Notes under the pieces: model-generated | What the model saw: the letters and a program-made list of their open reading frames with translations, nothing else | Database searches by the model: none | What the model was told of the DNA's origin: nothing | Shown: positions 7,518-15,562 of the stretch, one piece after another | Layout of the letters: each line of letters starts with the position of its first letter | How positions within the stretch are numbered: the stretch's first letter is position 1 | Translations under genes and position numbers: made by a program | Assembly: GCA_015492075.1 (NCBI GenBank) | Contig: WGFU01000022.1 | Coordinates: forward strand, 1 to 42,231 | From: Gammaproteobacteria bacterium | GTDB taxonomy: Bacteria; Pseudomonadota; Gammaproteobacteria; GCA-2400775 | DNA length: 42,231 nt | Direction: 5' to 3'

Positions 7518-8261
7518 ATGAAACTCCATATCCTGAATGATCTGCATATCGAATTCGGTGCATTCGAACCACCGCCTACCGACACCGATGTTGTGGTGCT
7601 GGCGGGTGACATCGGCGTGGGCCCAGAAGGCTTGCACTGGGCAAGGTTTTGTTTTGCAGACAAGCCCGTCATCTATGTGCCCGGTAATCACGAGTTCTAT
7701 CATAACGACATCGCTTTGGTTGAAGAGTTCAAGGCCTGCACACCGGACCACATCCATGTGCTTAACGACGACGAGGTCGAAATCGACGGCGTGCGGTTTC
7801 TTGGCTGCGTATTGTGGACCGACTTCGCCTTGTTTGGTGAGGCGGACACGTATTTCTCCATGCAACGGGCACGACAGGGAATGAATGACTTTGCGATCAT
7901 TCAGAATAACGGCCGGCGCTTCACCCCTGAAGATGCCATACAGCTGCACGCAGCCAGCCGGGACTGGCTGACGAACAGGCTGGCGGAACCCTTTGCCGGC
8001 AAGACAGTCGTTGTCACTCACTACTGTCCCTCATCAAGATCGGTACCCCCACGCTTTGCCAATGACCTTCTTAGCCCGGCCTTCGCCAGCAATCTTGAGG
8101 GATTGATGGGTGGCAACCGGGTGGCGCTGTGGATCCACGGCCATACCCACGATCCATTCGATTATGAGGTGGACGGCACCCGGGTGGTGTGTAACCCGCG
8201 TGGCTATGCGCCCCATGCTCTGACGCCGGGATTCAGGCCGGACTTCGTCGTGGATATCTGA
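7518..8261 (+). CDS. Metallophosphoesterase
   Basis: This calcineurin-like phosphoesterase has the family's metal-binding motifs in order: DLHIEF (D-x-H, residues 8-10 region), LAGDIG, VPGNHEFY (GNHE) and the C-terminal IHGHTHDPFDYE (GHTH). The 247-residue length is normal for a single-domain enzyme with two metals. Substrate is not visible from sequence; relatives cleave phosphomonoesters, phosphodiesters or nucleotides. The closest pattern is that of stand-alone cytoplasmic metallophosphoesterases found on islands and phages. No signal peptide is present. It stands alone, with its own start preceded by GTAAGG. A role in the island is unknown. Confidence 0.88.
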   Translation: MKLHILNDLHIEFGAFEPPPTDTDVVVLAGDIGVGPEGLHWARFCFADKPVIYVPGNHEFYHNDIALVEEFKACTPDHIHVLNDDEVEIDGVRFLGCVLWTDFALFGEADTYFSMQRARQGMNDFAIIQNNGRRFTPEDAIQLHAASRDWLTNRLAEPFAGKTVVVTHYCPSSRSVPPRFANDLLSPAFASNLEGLMGGNRVALWIHGHTHDPFDYEVDGTRVVCNPRGYAPHALTPGFRPDFVVDI

Positions 8262-8499
8262 GTTAAGACGTGGATCCTTGCCAGTCTACGGGTGGGGTAC
8301 TGAATACGGTATTTTTCGATATTAAACCAAATTCTGTTATTTAATTCGACAATAGTGAGTGTTTTTCGACATGCTGGCCAGATACATCTATATTCCGACT
8401 ATAGCAACAGGACACGCGGCGTCGCCGCGCTTTACAAGGGAAAAATACCCCATCCCGTAAAGTATGAAAACCAGTCCACAATGGGTATAGGAGGCTGAA

Positions 8500-8976
8500 A
8501 TGAAACCGGTATCCTTACAGGCCGTCGCCGACGAAATGGATGTAATGAGCGATGAAATGACGGCCTACATCAATAAGCGAACGGGAGAGCTGTTTACTGT
8601 CGGTGGTGAGGAGGCAAGCATCATTGAGGAGGGAGGTGAAGACGGAGAGTTCATTCCGGACTGGCAAAAGGAAATTCTGCCCAAGGTCAGGGAAGTACTG
8701 GATTCCGGCAACTTTGTGGCCCTGCCGGACAAATTCGAGGTCCACGAATATTCAATTATGGAATATTTCAGTTGTTCCGTGGAGAACGCAGAGCTGCAGG
8801 AAGAGTTGCTGATTGCCATTCGTGGCGGTGGCGCTTTCCACCGTTTCAAAGAGATCATTCACCGCAGAGAGATTCAGGACGATTGGTATAGCTATCGCAA
8901 TGACGCCTTGAAAAGGATTGCGGCTGATTTCCTGGAGGCAGAAGAGATAGCCTTTGTGGATGATGGCAGCACCTGA
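8500..8976 (+). CDS. UPF0158 family protein
   Basis: The 158-residue acidic protein follows the UPF0158 pattern. The N-terminus has VADEMDVMSDEMTAYINKRTGEL, the middle has WQKEILPKVREVLDSGNFVALPDKFEVHEYSIMEYF, and the C-terminus has GGGAFHRFKEIIHR, DDWYSYRNDALKRIAADFLE. The conserved aromatic/charged phrase GAFHRFK...DDWY identifies the family, whose function is unknown. An AGGAGG site lies 6 nt before the ATG. It has no close partner: 240 bp upstream and 235 bp downstream are without genes. A regulatory or toxin-neutralising role has no support in the sequence. Confidence 0.8.
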   Translation: MKPVSLQAVADEMDVMSDEMTAYINKRTGELFTVGGEEASIIEEGGEDGEFIPDWQKEILPKVREVLDSGNFVALPDKFEVHEYSIMEYFSCSVENAELQEELLIAIRGGGAFHRFKEIIHRREIQDDWYSYRNDALKRIAADFLEAEEIAFVDDGST

Positions 8977-9059
8977 GTTACTTACCGACACCAGAATTCA
9001 GGCAGGCCAGGCCTGGTCGTGGAGATCTGAACACTGGCCTAAACCTCGGGTTGAATCAC

Positions 9060-9109
9060 ATGTGTATAACTATCGACAGATAAGGATAAATGTCGCTGTT
9101 TATACACAT
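9060..9109. promoter_or_regulatory. Inverted pair of DnaA-box-like sites before an A/T-rich stretch
   Basis: TTATACACA at 9100-9108 and its reverse complement at 9061-9069 both fit the relaxed DnaA-box consensus TTATNCACA. They form the outer arms of a 10-bp inverted repeat, with an inner CGACA/TGTCG pair. A strongly A/T-rich stretch of about 60 bp follows (9139-9195), then the AAA ATPase gene. It may be an origin-like site or simply an operator of the ATPase gene. Confidence 0.4.
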
Positions 9110-9212
9110 TGATCGTATGACGTGAGGGGAATTCTAGTAATTTATAACGATTTATAGTGGTTTTATGCTATAAATATGTATAAATTATTAGAAACACAGT
9201 AAAGGTAAGTTT

Positions 9213-10403
9213 ATGGACCCTATCAAAAACCCGTTTTCGCCCGGTGCCGGGGCGCCCCCGCCTGAACTCGCAGGAAGAGAGGAAGTTCTCGAGCAAACCC
9301 GCATCCTGCTGGGCCGGGTCAAACAAAAGCGGCCGGAGAAAAGCATTCTGCTGACAGGGCTTCGTGGCGTCGGCAAAACCGTCCTGCTCAACGAAATGGA
9401 GCGCATTGCCGAGGCGGACGGCTACCGCACCATCCTGATTGAAGCCCACGAAAATAAGTCTTTGGCCGTTCTATTGGCGCCTCACTTGCGCCGACTGTTG
9501 TATGAACTGGATCGGGTAGCCGGCGCCGGGGACAAGGTGCGCCGGAGCCTGGCCGTGCTGAAAAGTTTCGTCGGGGCCATCAAGGTAAATGTAGGAGACA
9601 TTGAGCTCGGGATTGATATCGAGCCGGAACAAGGGGCAGCCGACAGTGGTGATCTCGAAATTGACTTGCCCAGTCTTTTTACAGCCGTGGCGGAAGCGGC
9701 AGAAGAGCGCGGGGCCAGCGTCGCCATACTGATCGATGAGATCCAGTACTTTAAGAAAAAAGAACTCAGCGCGCTCATCATGGCCATGCATAGGATGCAG
9801 CAACGCCAACTACCCCTGGTGCTATTGGGAGCCGGCCTCCCCATTCTCCCGGGTTTGGCGGGAGAATCCAAGTCCTATGCCGAACGGCTGTTCAGCTTTC
9901 CCGACATCGGGGCGCTATCCGAGCCCGATGCGATCAAAGCCCTGCAAGATCCCGTGCAGACATCCGGGGTTACCTTTGAACAGGCCGCAATCCAGGAAAT
10001 ATTCCGATTGACGCAGGGCTATCCCTACTTCCTGCAGGAATGGGGCTATCAGGCCTGGAACCGTGCAGAGGCCTCGCCGATTGATCTTGCGGTTATTCAA
10101 AACGCTTCCGAAACCGTCGTCCATCGTCTCGATGAAAATTTCTTTCGGGTGCGTTTTGATCGACTGACCCCGACCGAGAAAACCTTTCTGCGCACAATGG
10201 CAGAGCAGGGCCCCGGCCCGTATCGAACTGCAGATATTGCCGATATGCTCGGTGTGAAAATCCACAGCCTGGGACCGGCCCGCGCCAAGTTAATCAGCAA
10301 AGGCATGATCTACAGCCCCTCTCACGGCAACATGGCCTTTACCGTTCCACTGTTTGATGAATTTATGCGGCGTGCCATGCCGGAGTTTGAACCGAATGAA
10401 TAG
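9213..10403 (+). CDS. AAA+ ATPase with C-terminal winged helix
   Basis: The 396-residue protein opens with NPF.PG.GAPPPELAGREE, typical of STAND/ORC-like AAA ATPases. It has Walker A GLRGVGKT at 49-56 and Walker B VAILIDEIQYF with Asp175-Glu176. A sensor-type segment (LVLLGAGLPILPGLAGESKSYA) follows, then a lid with LTQGYPYFLQEWGYQAW. The last 90 residues look like a winged helix (RTADIADMLGVKIHSLGPARAKLISKGMIY). Such proteins act as ATP-dependent regulators or DNA-binding switches. It lies directly upstream of hsdR on the same strand with a 96-nt gap, so it may be co-transcribed with the restriction system. ORC-like replication or a defence-regulator role are both possible. Confidence 0.82.
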   Translation: MDPIKNPFSPGAGAPPPELAGREEVLEQTRILLGRVKQKRPEKSILLTGLRGVGKTVLLNEMERIAEADGYRTILIEAHENKSLAVLLAPHLRRLLYELDRVAGAGDKVRRSLAVLKSFVGAIKVNVGDIELGIDIEPEQGAADSGDLEIDLPSLFTAVAEAAEERGASVAILIDEIQYFKKKELSALIMAMHRMQQRQLPLVLLGAGLPILPGLAGESKSYAERLFSFPDIGALSEPDAIKALQDPVQTSGVTFEQAAIQEIFRLTQGYPYFLQEWGYQAWNRAEASPIDLAVIQNASETVVHRLDENFFRVRFDRLTPTEKTFLRTMAEQGPGPYRTADIADMLGVKIHSLGPARAKLISKGMIYSPSHGNMAFTVPLFDEFMRRAMPEFEPNE

Positions 10404-10497
10404 ATCTAACACGACAGAGATATTCGAAGAGCAGGAAGCGAATGAAACCGAGGCTATGTCGCAGATTCAAGATCAAAAGAGAAACAAAAGGGGATAG
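10396..10497 (+). CDS. Possible 33-residue coupled peptide
   Basis: A small frame starts at an ATG overlapping the last 8 nt of the ATPase gene and ends 2 nt before the hsdR start. The peptide is polar and charged (MNRSNTTEIFEEQEANETEAM...). The 8-nt overlap copies the coupling seen later at SIR2/935-residue gene. It may only be a ribosome bridge or chance; no family is recognised. Confidence 0.25.
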   Translation: MNRSNTTEIFEEQEANETEAMSQIQDQKRNKRG

Positions 10498-10499
10498 CT

Positions 10500-12638
10500 G
10501 TGACGCCACCTACTGGACAAAAAGAAGCCTTCTCTCGCGTCGTAATCGACGCGCAGCTCAAGGATGTCGGCTGGAATCTCACCGATGGCCAGAGTGTGCG
10601 TTACGAGTATCAGTTACCGGACGGCACCTTCGCCGATTATGTGCTGAGTGATCGCCACGGCCGTGCAATGGCGGTGGTGGAGGCCAAGCGTGCCGCGATC
10701 AATCTCCAGGAAGCTGCCGAACAGGGACGGGCCTATGCTGAACAACTGGACGACGTCCCGTATGTCTTTCTTGCCAACGGCGAGGAAATTCTGTTCTGGG
10801 ACTATCGCAATGAGGCCTACCCTCATCCTGTCAGTACCTTTTTTAAACAGGAGGATCTTGAACGCCGCCTGGCCAAGCGTAAGGTGCGTGTCGATCCCCT
10901 GACCAAGCCGGTTGACCAGCGCATCGCCGGCCGGGACTACCAGAAGGACTGTATAGACATCCTCTGCCAGGAGATGAATGCTGGTCGGCGCAAGCTCCTG
11001 GTAGAGATGGCCACCGGCACCGGCAAGACGCGTACGGCGGCGGCGCTCATCAAACGCTTGTTCGAGGCTAGTGCCGTCACCCGCGTCCTGTTCCTGGTGG
11101 ATCGCATCACTCTGGCCAAACAGACAGAAGATGCCTTCAACGAGCACTTGCCGGACTTGCCCTGTTATGTGCTGCGTGCCGGTCGCCGCTTTCAGGACGA
11201 GAAACGCATTACCATCACCACCCTGCAGAGCATGATCAATACCTACCGCGACTACTCGGCTGGGTATTTCGATTTGGTCATCACCGATGAATGCCACCGA
11301 AGCATCTATGGCAAATGGAGCGGCATTCTAAAATACTTTGACGGCACCCAGATTGGGCTCACGGCCACACCGTTCACCAGCGAGGTTGAGACCGGCGACG
11401 ATGAAGACCAGGAATTCGTCAAGGACACCCTGCGCTTCTTTGAAGTCGATAAACCTACGTTCCGCTATGCCTTGCGCGAGGCGGTTAGTGAAGGCTATCT
11501 GGTGCCTTATCAGATCTACAAGGCAAAAACCATAAAGACAGCCGAGGAGAGCGGCTTCGAGGTCAAGAAAAGCGAACTCGATTGGACCGCCATGTCACCC
11601 AAGGTCAAGGAAGAGTTTGAGCAGCTTTTTGCCAATGGTGACACCATCAAGGTCGATCCCAATGCCCTGGAGCGCAAATTCACTATTCCGGAACGCAATC
11701 GCGCCCTCGTGCGCGAGTTCAAGCAGGTCATGGAAAACGGCTATAGGGATCACAATGGGCGACTGCGCAAACCACTGATTGGCAAAACCATTGTGTTCGC
11801 CGTCACCAAGCGTCACGCCGAGACGCTGGCCCAAATGTTCGACGAGGCCTTCGCTCATGAAAAACCATCACCGGATGTGCGCTATGCGGACTTCGTCGTC
11901 TCCGGTTGCGGCCGGGAGGATACCGTCGATGGACCCACCAAGATCAAGCGGTTCAAGAAAGAAGAATTCCCCAAGATCCTGGTCTCCGTGAACATGCTGG
12001 ATACCGGTTTTGATGCGCCGGAAGTCGTCAACCTGGTCATGGCCCGTTTCACCCGCTCGGTCATTCTCTATCGGCAGATGCGAGGGCGTGGTACACGCAA
12101 GTCACCGGGTAAGTCGCTGTTTACACTGTTCGACTTTGTTGGTGTCACCGATTATCACGACGACGATGAAACCATACCGGAGGGTGGATTCATCAAGGAA
12201 ACCAAACCGCGCACCCGGCATGAACCGCGCACGCTGCTGACACTTGATATCGATGATCACATCGATCCCACCACGCGTGAGTGGGTAACCGTGGATGATA
12301 ATGGTAATTTCGTTTTCCTCGACGCCGACGAACTAAAGGCAGCTGAACTTGGCGCACGCTTTGAGGCATGGGTTAATAATCAACAGGATCTTCATTCAGA
12401 CAAGAAGCGTCTGCTGTTGACCATTGGTGAATATATCAAGGCCAATGCCGATGCGCTGGAGGAATTCACCATTGATCATTTTGTTGTACCGCCGTTCACT
12501 AATATCGGCGGTATGCAACGCGCTGTGCAAACCTTTGGCAGTGAAGAACAGTTAGAAAAAGTCCTTGCCAGCCTCAATCTTGCTGTATTCAGCGGGGAAG
12601 GTACGGCAATAAACACAGAACAACACCTAAAACCATAA
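10500..12638 (+). CDS. hsdR: Type I restriction enzyme R subunit (HsdR)
   Basis: This is the ATP-dependent translocating nuclease subunit of a type I restriction system. The N-terminal nuclease domain has the PD-(D/E)xK residues Asp46, Glu61 and Lys63 (FADYVL...VVEAKR). The SF2 motor has Walker A ATGTGKT (171-177), DECH (263-266) and later helicase motifs including LTATPF and YRQMRGRGTR. The C-terminal region (FTIDHFVVPPFTNIGGMQRAV...LNLAVF) resembles the EcoEI-type HsdR tail that contacts the methylase. At 712 residues it is shorter than EcoKI HsdR (about 1,170), as in the EcoEI-like subgroup. The GTG start follows AAAAGGGG. Gene order here is R-M-S, and hsdM starts 99 bp downstream. The subunit restricts DNA unmodified by HsdM/HsdS. 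Confidence 0.93.
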   Translation: MTPPTGQKEAFSRVVIDAQLKDVGWNLTDGQSVRYEYQLPDGTFADYVLSDRHGRAMAVVEAKRAAINLQEAAEQGRAYAEQLDDVPYVFLANGEEILFWDYRNEAYPHPVSTFFKQEDLERRLAKRKVRVDPLTKPVDQRIAGRDYQKDCIDILCQEMNAGRRKLLVEMATGTGKTRTAAALIKRLFEASAVTRVLFLVDRITLAKQTEDAFNEHLPDLPCYVLRAGRRFQDEKRITITTLQSMINTYRDYSAGYFDLVITDECHRSIYGKWSGILKYFDGTQIGLTATPFTSEVETGDDEDQEFVKDTLRFFEVDKPTFRYALREAVSEGYLVPYQIYKAKTIKTAEESGFEVKKSELDWTAMSPKVKEEFEQLFANGDTIKVDPNALERKFTIPERNRALVREFKQVMENGYRDHNGRLRKPLIGKTIVFAVTKRHAETLAQMFDEAFAHEKPSPDVRYADFVVSGCGREDTVDGPTKIKRFKKEEFPKILVSVNMLDTGFDAPEVVNLVMARFTRSVILYRQMRGRGTRKSPGKSLFTLFDFVGVTDYHDDDETIPEGGFIKETKPRTRHEPRTLLTLDIDDHIDPTTREWVTVDDNGNFVFLDADELKAAELGARFEAWVNNQQDLHSDKKRLLLTIGEYIKANADALEEFTIDHFVVPPFTNIGGMQRAVQTFGSEEQLEKVLASLNLAVFSGEGTAINTEQHLKP

Positions 12639-12645
12639 TACTGAC

Positions 12646-12705
12646 ATTCCCTCTCCCTCAGGGACTCTTTTCAGTACCCCCTTGAGGGGTAGAGGGTTAG
12701 GGAAT
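12646..12705. repeat. Degenerate palindromic repeat between hsdR and hsdM
   Basis: The region begins ATTCCCTCTCCCTCAGGGA and ends with AGAGGGTTAGGGAAT, giving complementary outer ends, and it has an inner 6-bp stem TACCCC/GGGGTA. It belongs to the same CCCTCTCCCT/AGGGAGAGGG repeat type as the copy inside hsdM at 14143. It may weaken read-through from hsdR into hsdM. Confidence 0.65.
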
Positions 12706-12737
12706 CAATAAATGACTTTTCAGCAGAAGAAAATACA

Positions 12738-14393
12738 ATGCCATTAACACCTGAAACAAGACGAAAAATCGACCAAATCCGCGACTACCTTTACGGCGGC
12801 GGTTACCCCGACCCCATGAACAACGCCGAGCAACTGGCGTTCCTGTTTTACTTCTACCTCAGCGAAGGCCAGGACCGAGAAAATATCAGCCGCGCCCGAA
12901 TCACCAAACAGAAATACATCAGCGCCTATGATGGCAAGTGGACCCTCAAGAACCCCCTCAATGCACCGAAGGAAGGGCAGAAGACCATTCTCAGGGAACA
13001 ACTGCGTTGGTCGGTGTGGGCCAAGGCCCTGAGCGGTGAGAACCTGGTGCGCTTCGTGCGCGATGAGGTGTTTGCATTCCACACGGAGGTGGCGGGGAAT
13101 GGCGCGGTGAATTTTATGGACGGCGCACGTCTGGGGATCGACGACCCCACCGTGCTGACCCAGGTGGTCAACCTCGTCGATGAACTGCGCCTCGACCAGG
13201 CCGATGCCGACACCAAGGGCGATCTGTTCGAGCATGTCCTGAAGCAGATCAGCCAGGCCGGTGAGCTGGGCCAGTTCCGCACCCCGCGCCACGTTATCCG
13301 CGCCATCGTGCAAATGATCGATCCGCAAATCGGCGAGACGGTCTACGACCCGGCCGCCGGCACGGCGGGCTTCCTCGTCGCTGCCTACGACCACATCCGT
13401 TTACAGAATTCCTCGCCCAATGCCATCGAAGAAGTTGAGCTGGACGGCAAGAAGATCAAACGCGGCCACGGTGACAAACTCTCCACCGCCAAGTGGGACA
13501 TCCTCGGTAGTCAGACTTTCTATGGTAACGACGTGGACCCCAAGATGGTCCACCTCGCTACCATGAACCTCACCCTGCGCGGTCTGCCCCACGTACGTAT
13601 CCGCCGCCGCAATGTGCTGACCACTACCCTGGATGCACAACAGAAAGACGAGCTTGGCCTGCCGCAAGAAGGTTATGCGGTAGTCCTCGCCAATCCGCCG
13701 TTCTCCGGCCGCCTCGACAAGGACCGCATTGTCGATGATGTGAAGGTCGGCACCACCACCGCCACTGAGATCCTGTTCCTGAAATATATGATGGACAGCC
13801 TCAAGCCCGGTGGCCGTTGTGGTGTCATCGTCCCCGAAGGCGTTTTGTTCGGCTCCACCGGCGCGCATAAGGAACTGCGGCGCCAACTGCTAGAAAACAA
13901 CACAGTGGAAGCAGTGATGTCACTGCCCGGCGGCGTGTTTCAGCCCTACTCAGGTGTGAAGACCTCCGTGCTGCTGTTCCACAAGGGCGGCAGTACTAAA
14001 CATGTAATGTTTCTGCATGCAGATAATGACGGTTACAAACTTGATGCCAAGCACGATACTCCCATTGACGACGACGATTTGCCCGGCCTGGTTGCCGCCT
14101 ACCAGGACCGTGAAGCCTGCTGGAAGAAATGGCGGAAGTACACCCTCTCCCTTGAGGGAGAGGGCAGGGGTGAGGGGGCATCAAAGGAGTGGGCCGAAAA
14201 CTGGTGGTTCGCCAGCGCTGAGGAAATCAAGGCCAACGACTACAACCTCTCTGCCGGCCGCTATCGGCCTTTGTCGCAGGCCCAGGTCGAACATCGTGAT
14301 CCGCGAGAACTGCTGGACGAACTGGCGGCGATTGAGTCTGAAATCATGGAAGAGATAGATAGATTGAAGCTCGTACTAGTTGGAAAAAAGTAA
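12738..14393 (+). CDS. hsdM: Type I DNA methyltransferase (HsdM)
   Basis: The N-6 adenine methyltransferase subunit has an N-terminal helical HsdM domain (about 1-150). Motif I DPAAGTAGFL (204-213) binds S-adenosylmethionine, and the catalytic motif IV NPPFSG starts at residue 319. The region GQFRTPRHV before motif I is typical of HsdM. Together with HsdS it methylates the target site and recruits HsdR. At about residues 469-481 the sequence TLSLEGEGRGEGA is an in-frame translation of a palindromic repeat (14143-14164 and following), inserted shortly before the conserved ENWWFA phrase. The insertion is short and in a linker, so activity may be kept. Length 551 is normal. The gene ends 2 nt before hsdS starts. 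Confidence 0.95.
   Translation: MPLTPETRRKIDQIRDYLYGGGYPDPMNNAEQLAFLFYFYLSEGQDRENISRARITKQKYISAYDGKWTLKNPLNAPKEGQKTILREQLRWSVWAKALSGENLVRFVRDEVFAFHTEVAGNGAVNFMDGARLGIDDPTVLTQVVNLVDELRLDQADADTKGDLFEHVLKQISQAGELGQFRTPRHVIRAIVQMIDPQIGETVYDPAAGTAGFLVAAYDHIRLQNSSPNAIEEVELDGKKIKRGHGDKLSTAKWDILGSQTFYGNDVDPKMVHLATMNLTLRGLPHVRIRRRNVLTTTLDAQQKDELGLPQEGYAVVLANPPFSGRLDKDRIVDDVKVGTTTATEILFLKYMMDSLKPGGRCGVIVPEGVLFGSTGAHKELRRQLLENNTVEAVMSLPGGVFQPYSGVKTSVLLFHKGGSTKHVMFLHADNDGYKLDAKHDTPIDDDDLPGLVAAYQDREACWKKWRKYTLSLEGEGRGEGASKEWAENWWFASAEEIKANDYNLSAGRYRPLSQAQVEHRDPRELLDELAAIESEIMEEIDRLKLVLVGKK
14143..14164. repeat. Palindromic repeat inside hsdM
   Basis: CCCTCTCCCT and AGGGAGAGGG form a perfect 10-bp stem with TG between. 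The following GCAGGGGTGAGGG is also part of the widespread proteobacterial repeat whose translations read LSLEGEGRGEG on one strand and PHPCPLPQGRG on the other. A degenerate relative lies at 12646-12705. Confidence 0.85.
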
Positions 14394-14395
14394 CT

Positions 14396-15562
14396 ATGCC
14401 ATCAACGATAAGTTTAGGTGAAGTACTGGACGTCCAGAATGGATTCGCGTTCAAATCTGAACTCTTTTCAGATGGCGACGCGGGCATGCCATTGATACGG
14501 ATACGCGACTTGAAGAAATCATGCACTGAAGTGCGATTTATTGGCGAATATAAGGAAGAATATGTTGTAAATACTGGTGACTACCTAATAGGCATGGATG
14601 GTGATTTCGAAATTCATCAATGGCAGGGTGAACCGGCGCTATTAAACCAGCGGGTATGTAGGCTTAAAGGATTTTCTAACAACATAGAGCCTGAGTATGT
14701 CTACTACGCTATTCAAGAAAAACTTAGAGAAATTCATGAGAATACGGCATTTGTTACTGTTAAACACCTTTCTTCGAAACAGATTAAGTCCATAAAGATA
14801 CCGTTTCATCCAATCGAAGAACAACGCCGCATCGTCGACATTCTCAAACGCGCTGACGGTATCCGCCGCCTGCGCAAACAAGCCCAAGACACCGCCCGCC
14901 AACTCATCCCGGCGCTGTTCATCGACATGTTCGGTGATGGCCGCGAGGCAAGAGTATTCAGTACTGCAACAATTCAAGAACTGGCTGAGCCGAGAAAGGG
15001 CTCTATTCGGACCGGTCCGTTTGGAAGTCAATTAAAGCATTCCGAATTCACAGATTCAGGGATACCTGTGCTCGGCATCGACAATGTTGTCACCAATCAA
15101 TTTCGGTGGACTACCGAAAGATATCTTCCGCCTGAGAAGTATCAGAAGTTTAAGCGATTTCGCGTTTTCCCCGGAGACATAATTGTAACCATCATGGGGA
15201 CAACAGGACGAATTGTGGTAACGCCTGACGATCTACCGGAGTCGATGAGCACGAAGCATCTATGTGTGGTGTCACTGCAAAAGGATGTGATACAACCCTG
15301 TTATGCATGGGCATCCATTCTTTTTGATCCATATGTGCGTAGTCAAATTGGTGTCTCTGGTCATGGAGCCATTATGGAAGGGTGGAATACATCTATTGTT
15401 AAGAATCTCCGGTTACGTCTGCCACCGATACAAACTCAGAATGAATTTGTGGCTCGGATAGAGAGCATTCAATCCATTTTAAGGCAGCAGGAAGTAGCGC
15501 AGAGTAGCGCAGAATCAAGTTTTCAGTCCCTCCTGCATCGAGCTTTCAACGGAGTGAGGTAA
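14396..15562 (+). CDS. hsdS: Type I specificity subunit (HsdS)
   Basis: The protein has two target-recognition domains separated by a conserved helical spacer. TRD1 covers about 1-140 and opens with LGEVLDVQNGFAFKSELF. The central conserved region is IPFHPIEEQRRIVDILKRADGIRRLRKQAQ at about 136-165. TRD2 is about 180-345 (RTGPFGSQLKHSEF...GIPVLGIDNV), followed by a second conserved helix (RLPPIQTQNEFVARIESIQ). Each TRD recognises one half of a bipartite DNA target; which bases cannot be read from sequence. Length 388 is normal. The A/T-richer codon use of the TRDs compared with the spacer suggests domain shuffling. The stop codon directly abuts the ATG of the SIR2 gene, so the restriction locus and the next genes share translation. 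Confidence 0.93.
   Translation: MPSTISLGEVLDVQNGFAFKSELFSDGDAGMPLIRIRDLKKSCTEVRFIGEYKEEYVVNTGDYLIGMDGDFEIHQWQGEPALLNQRVCRLKGFSNNIEPEYVYYAIQEKLREIHENTAFVTVKHLSSKQIKSIKIPFHPIEEQRRIVDILKRADGIRRLRKQAQDTARQLIPALFIDMFGDGREARVFSTATIQELAEPRKGSIRTGPFGSQLKHSEFTDSGIPVLGIDNVVTNQFRWTTERYLPPEKYQKFKRFRVFPGDIIVTIMGTTGRIVVTPDDLPESMSTKHLCVVSLQKDVIQPCYAWASILFDPYVRSQIGVSGHGAIMEGWNTSIVKNLRLRLPPIQTQNEFVARIESIQSILRQQEVAQSSAESSFQSLLHRAFNGVR

Noticed and set aside
7452-8021. Open frame antisense to the metallophosphoesterase
   Set aside because: The plus-strand frame holds all metallophosphoesterase motifs; the minus frame has none.
9213-10403. ATPase as a true Orc1/Cdc6 replication initiator
   Set aside because: The AAA and winged-helix layout is similar, but many regulators and STAND-like proteins share it, and no decisive initiator motif is seen.
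10614-11297. 227-codon open frame antisense to hsdR
   Set aside because: It mirrors the codon bias of hsdR; no family features are seen and hsdR is certain on the other strand.
14396-15562. Phase-variable hsdS
   Set aside because: There is no second hsdS, inverted repeat or simple-sequence tract that would allow switching.
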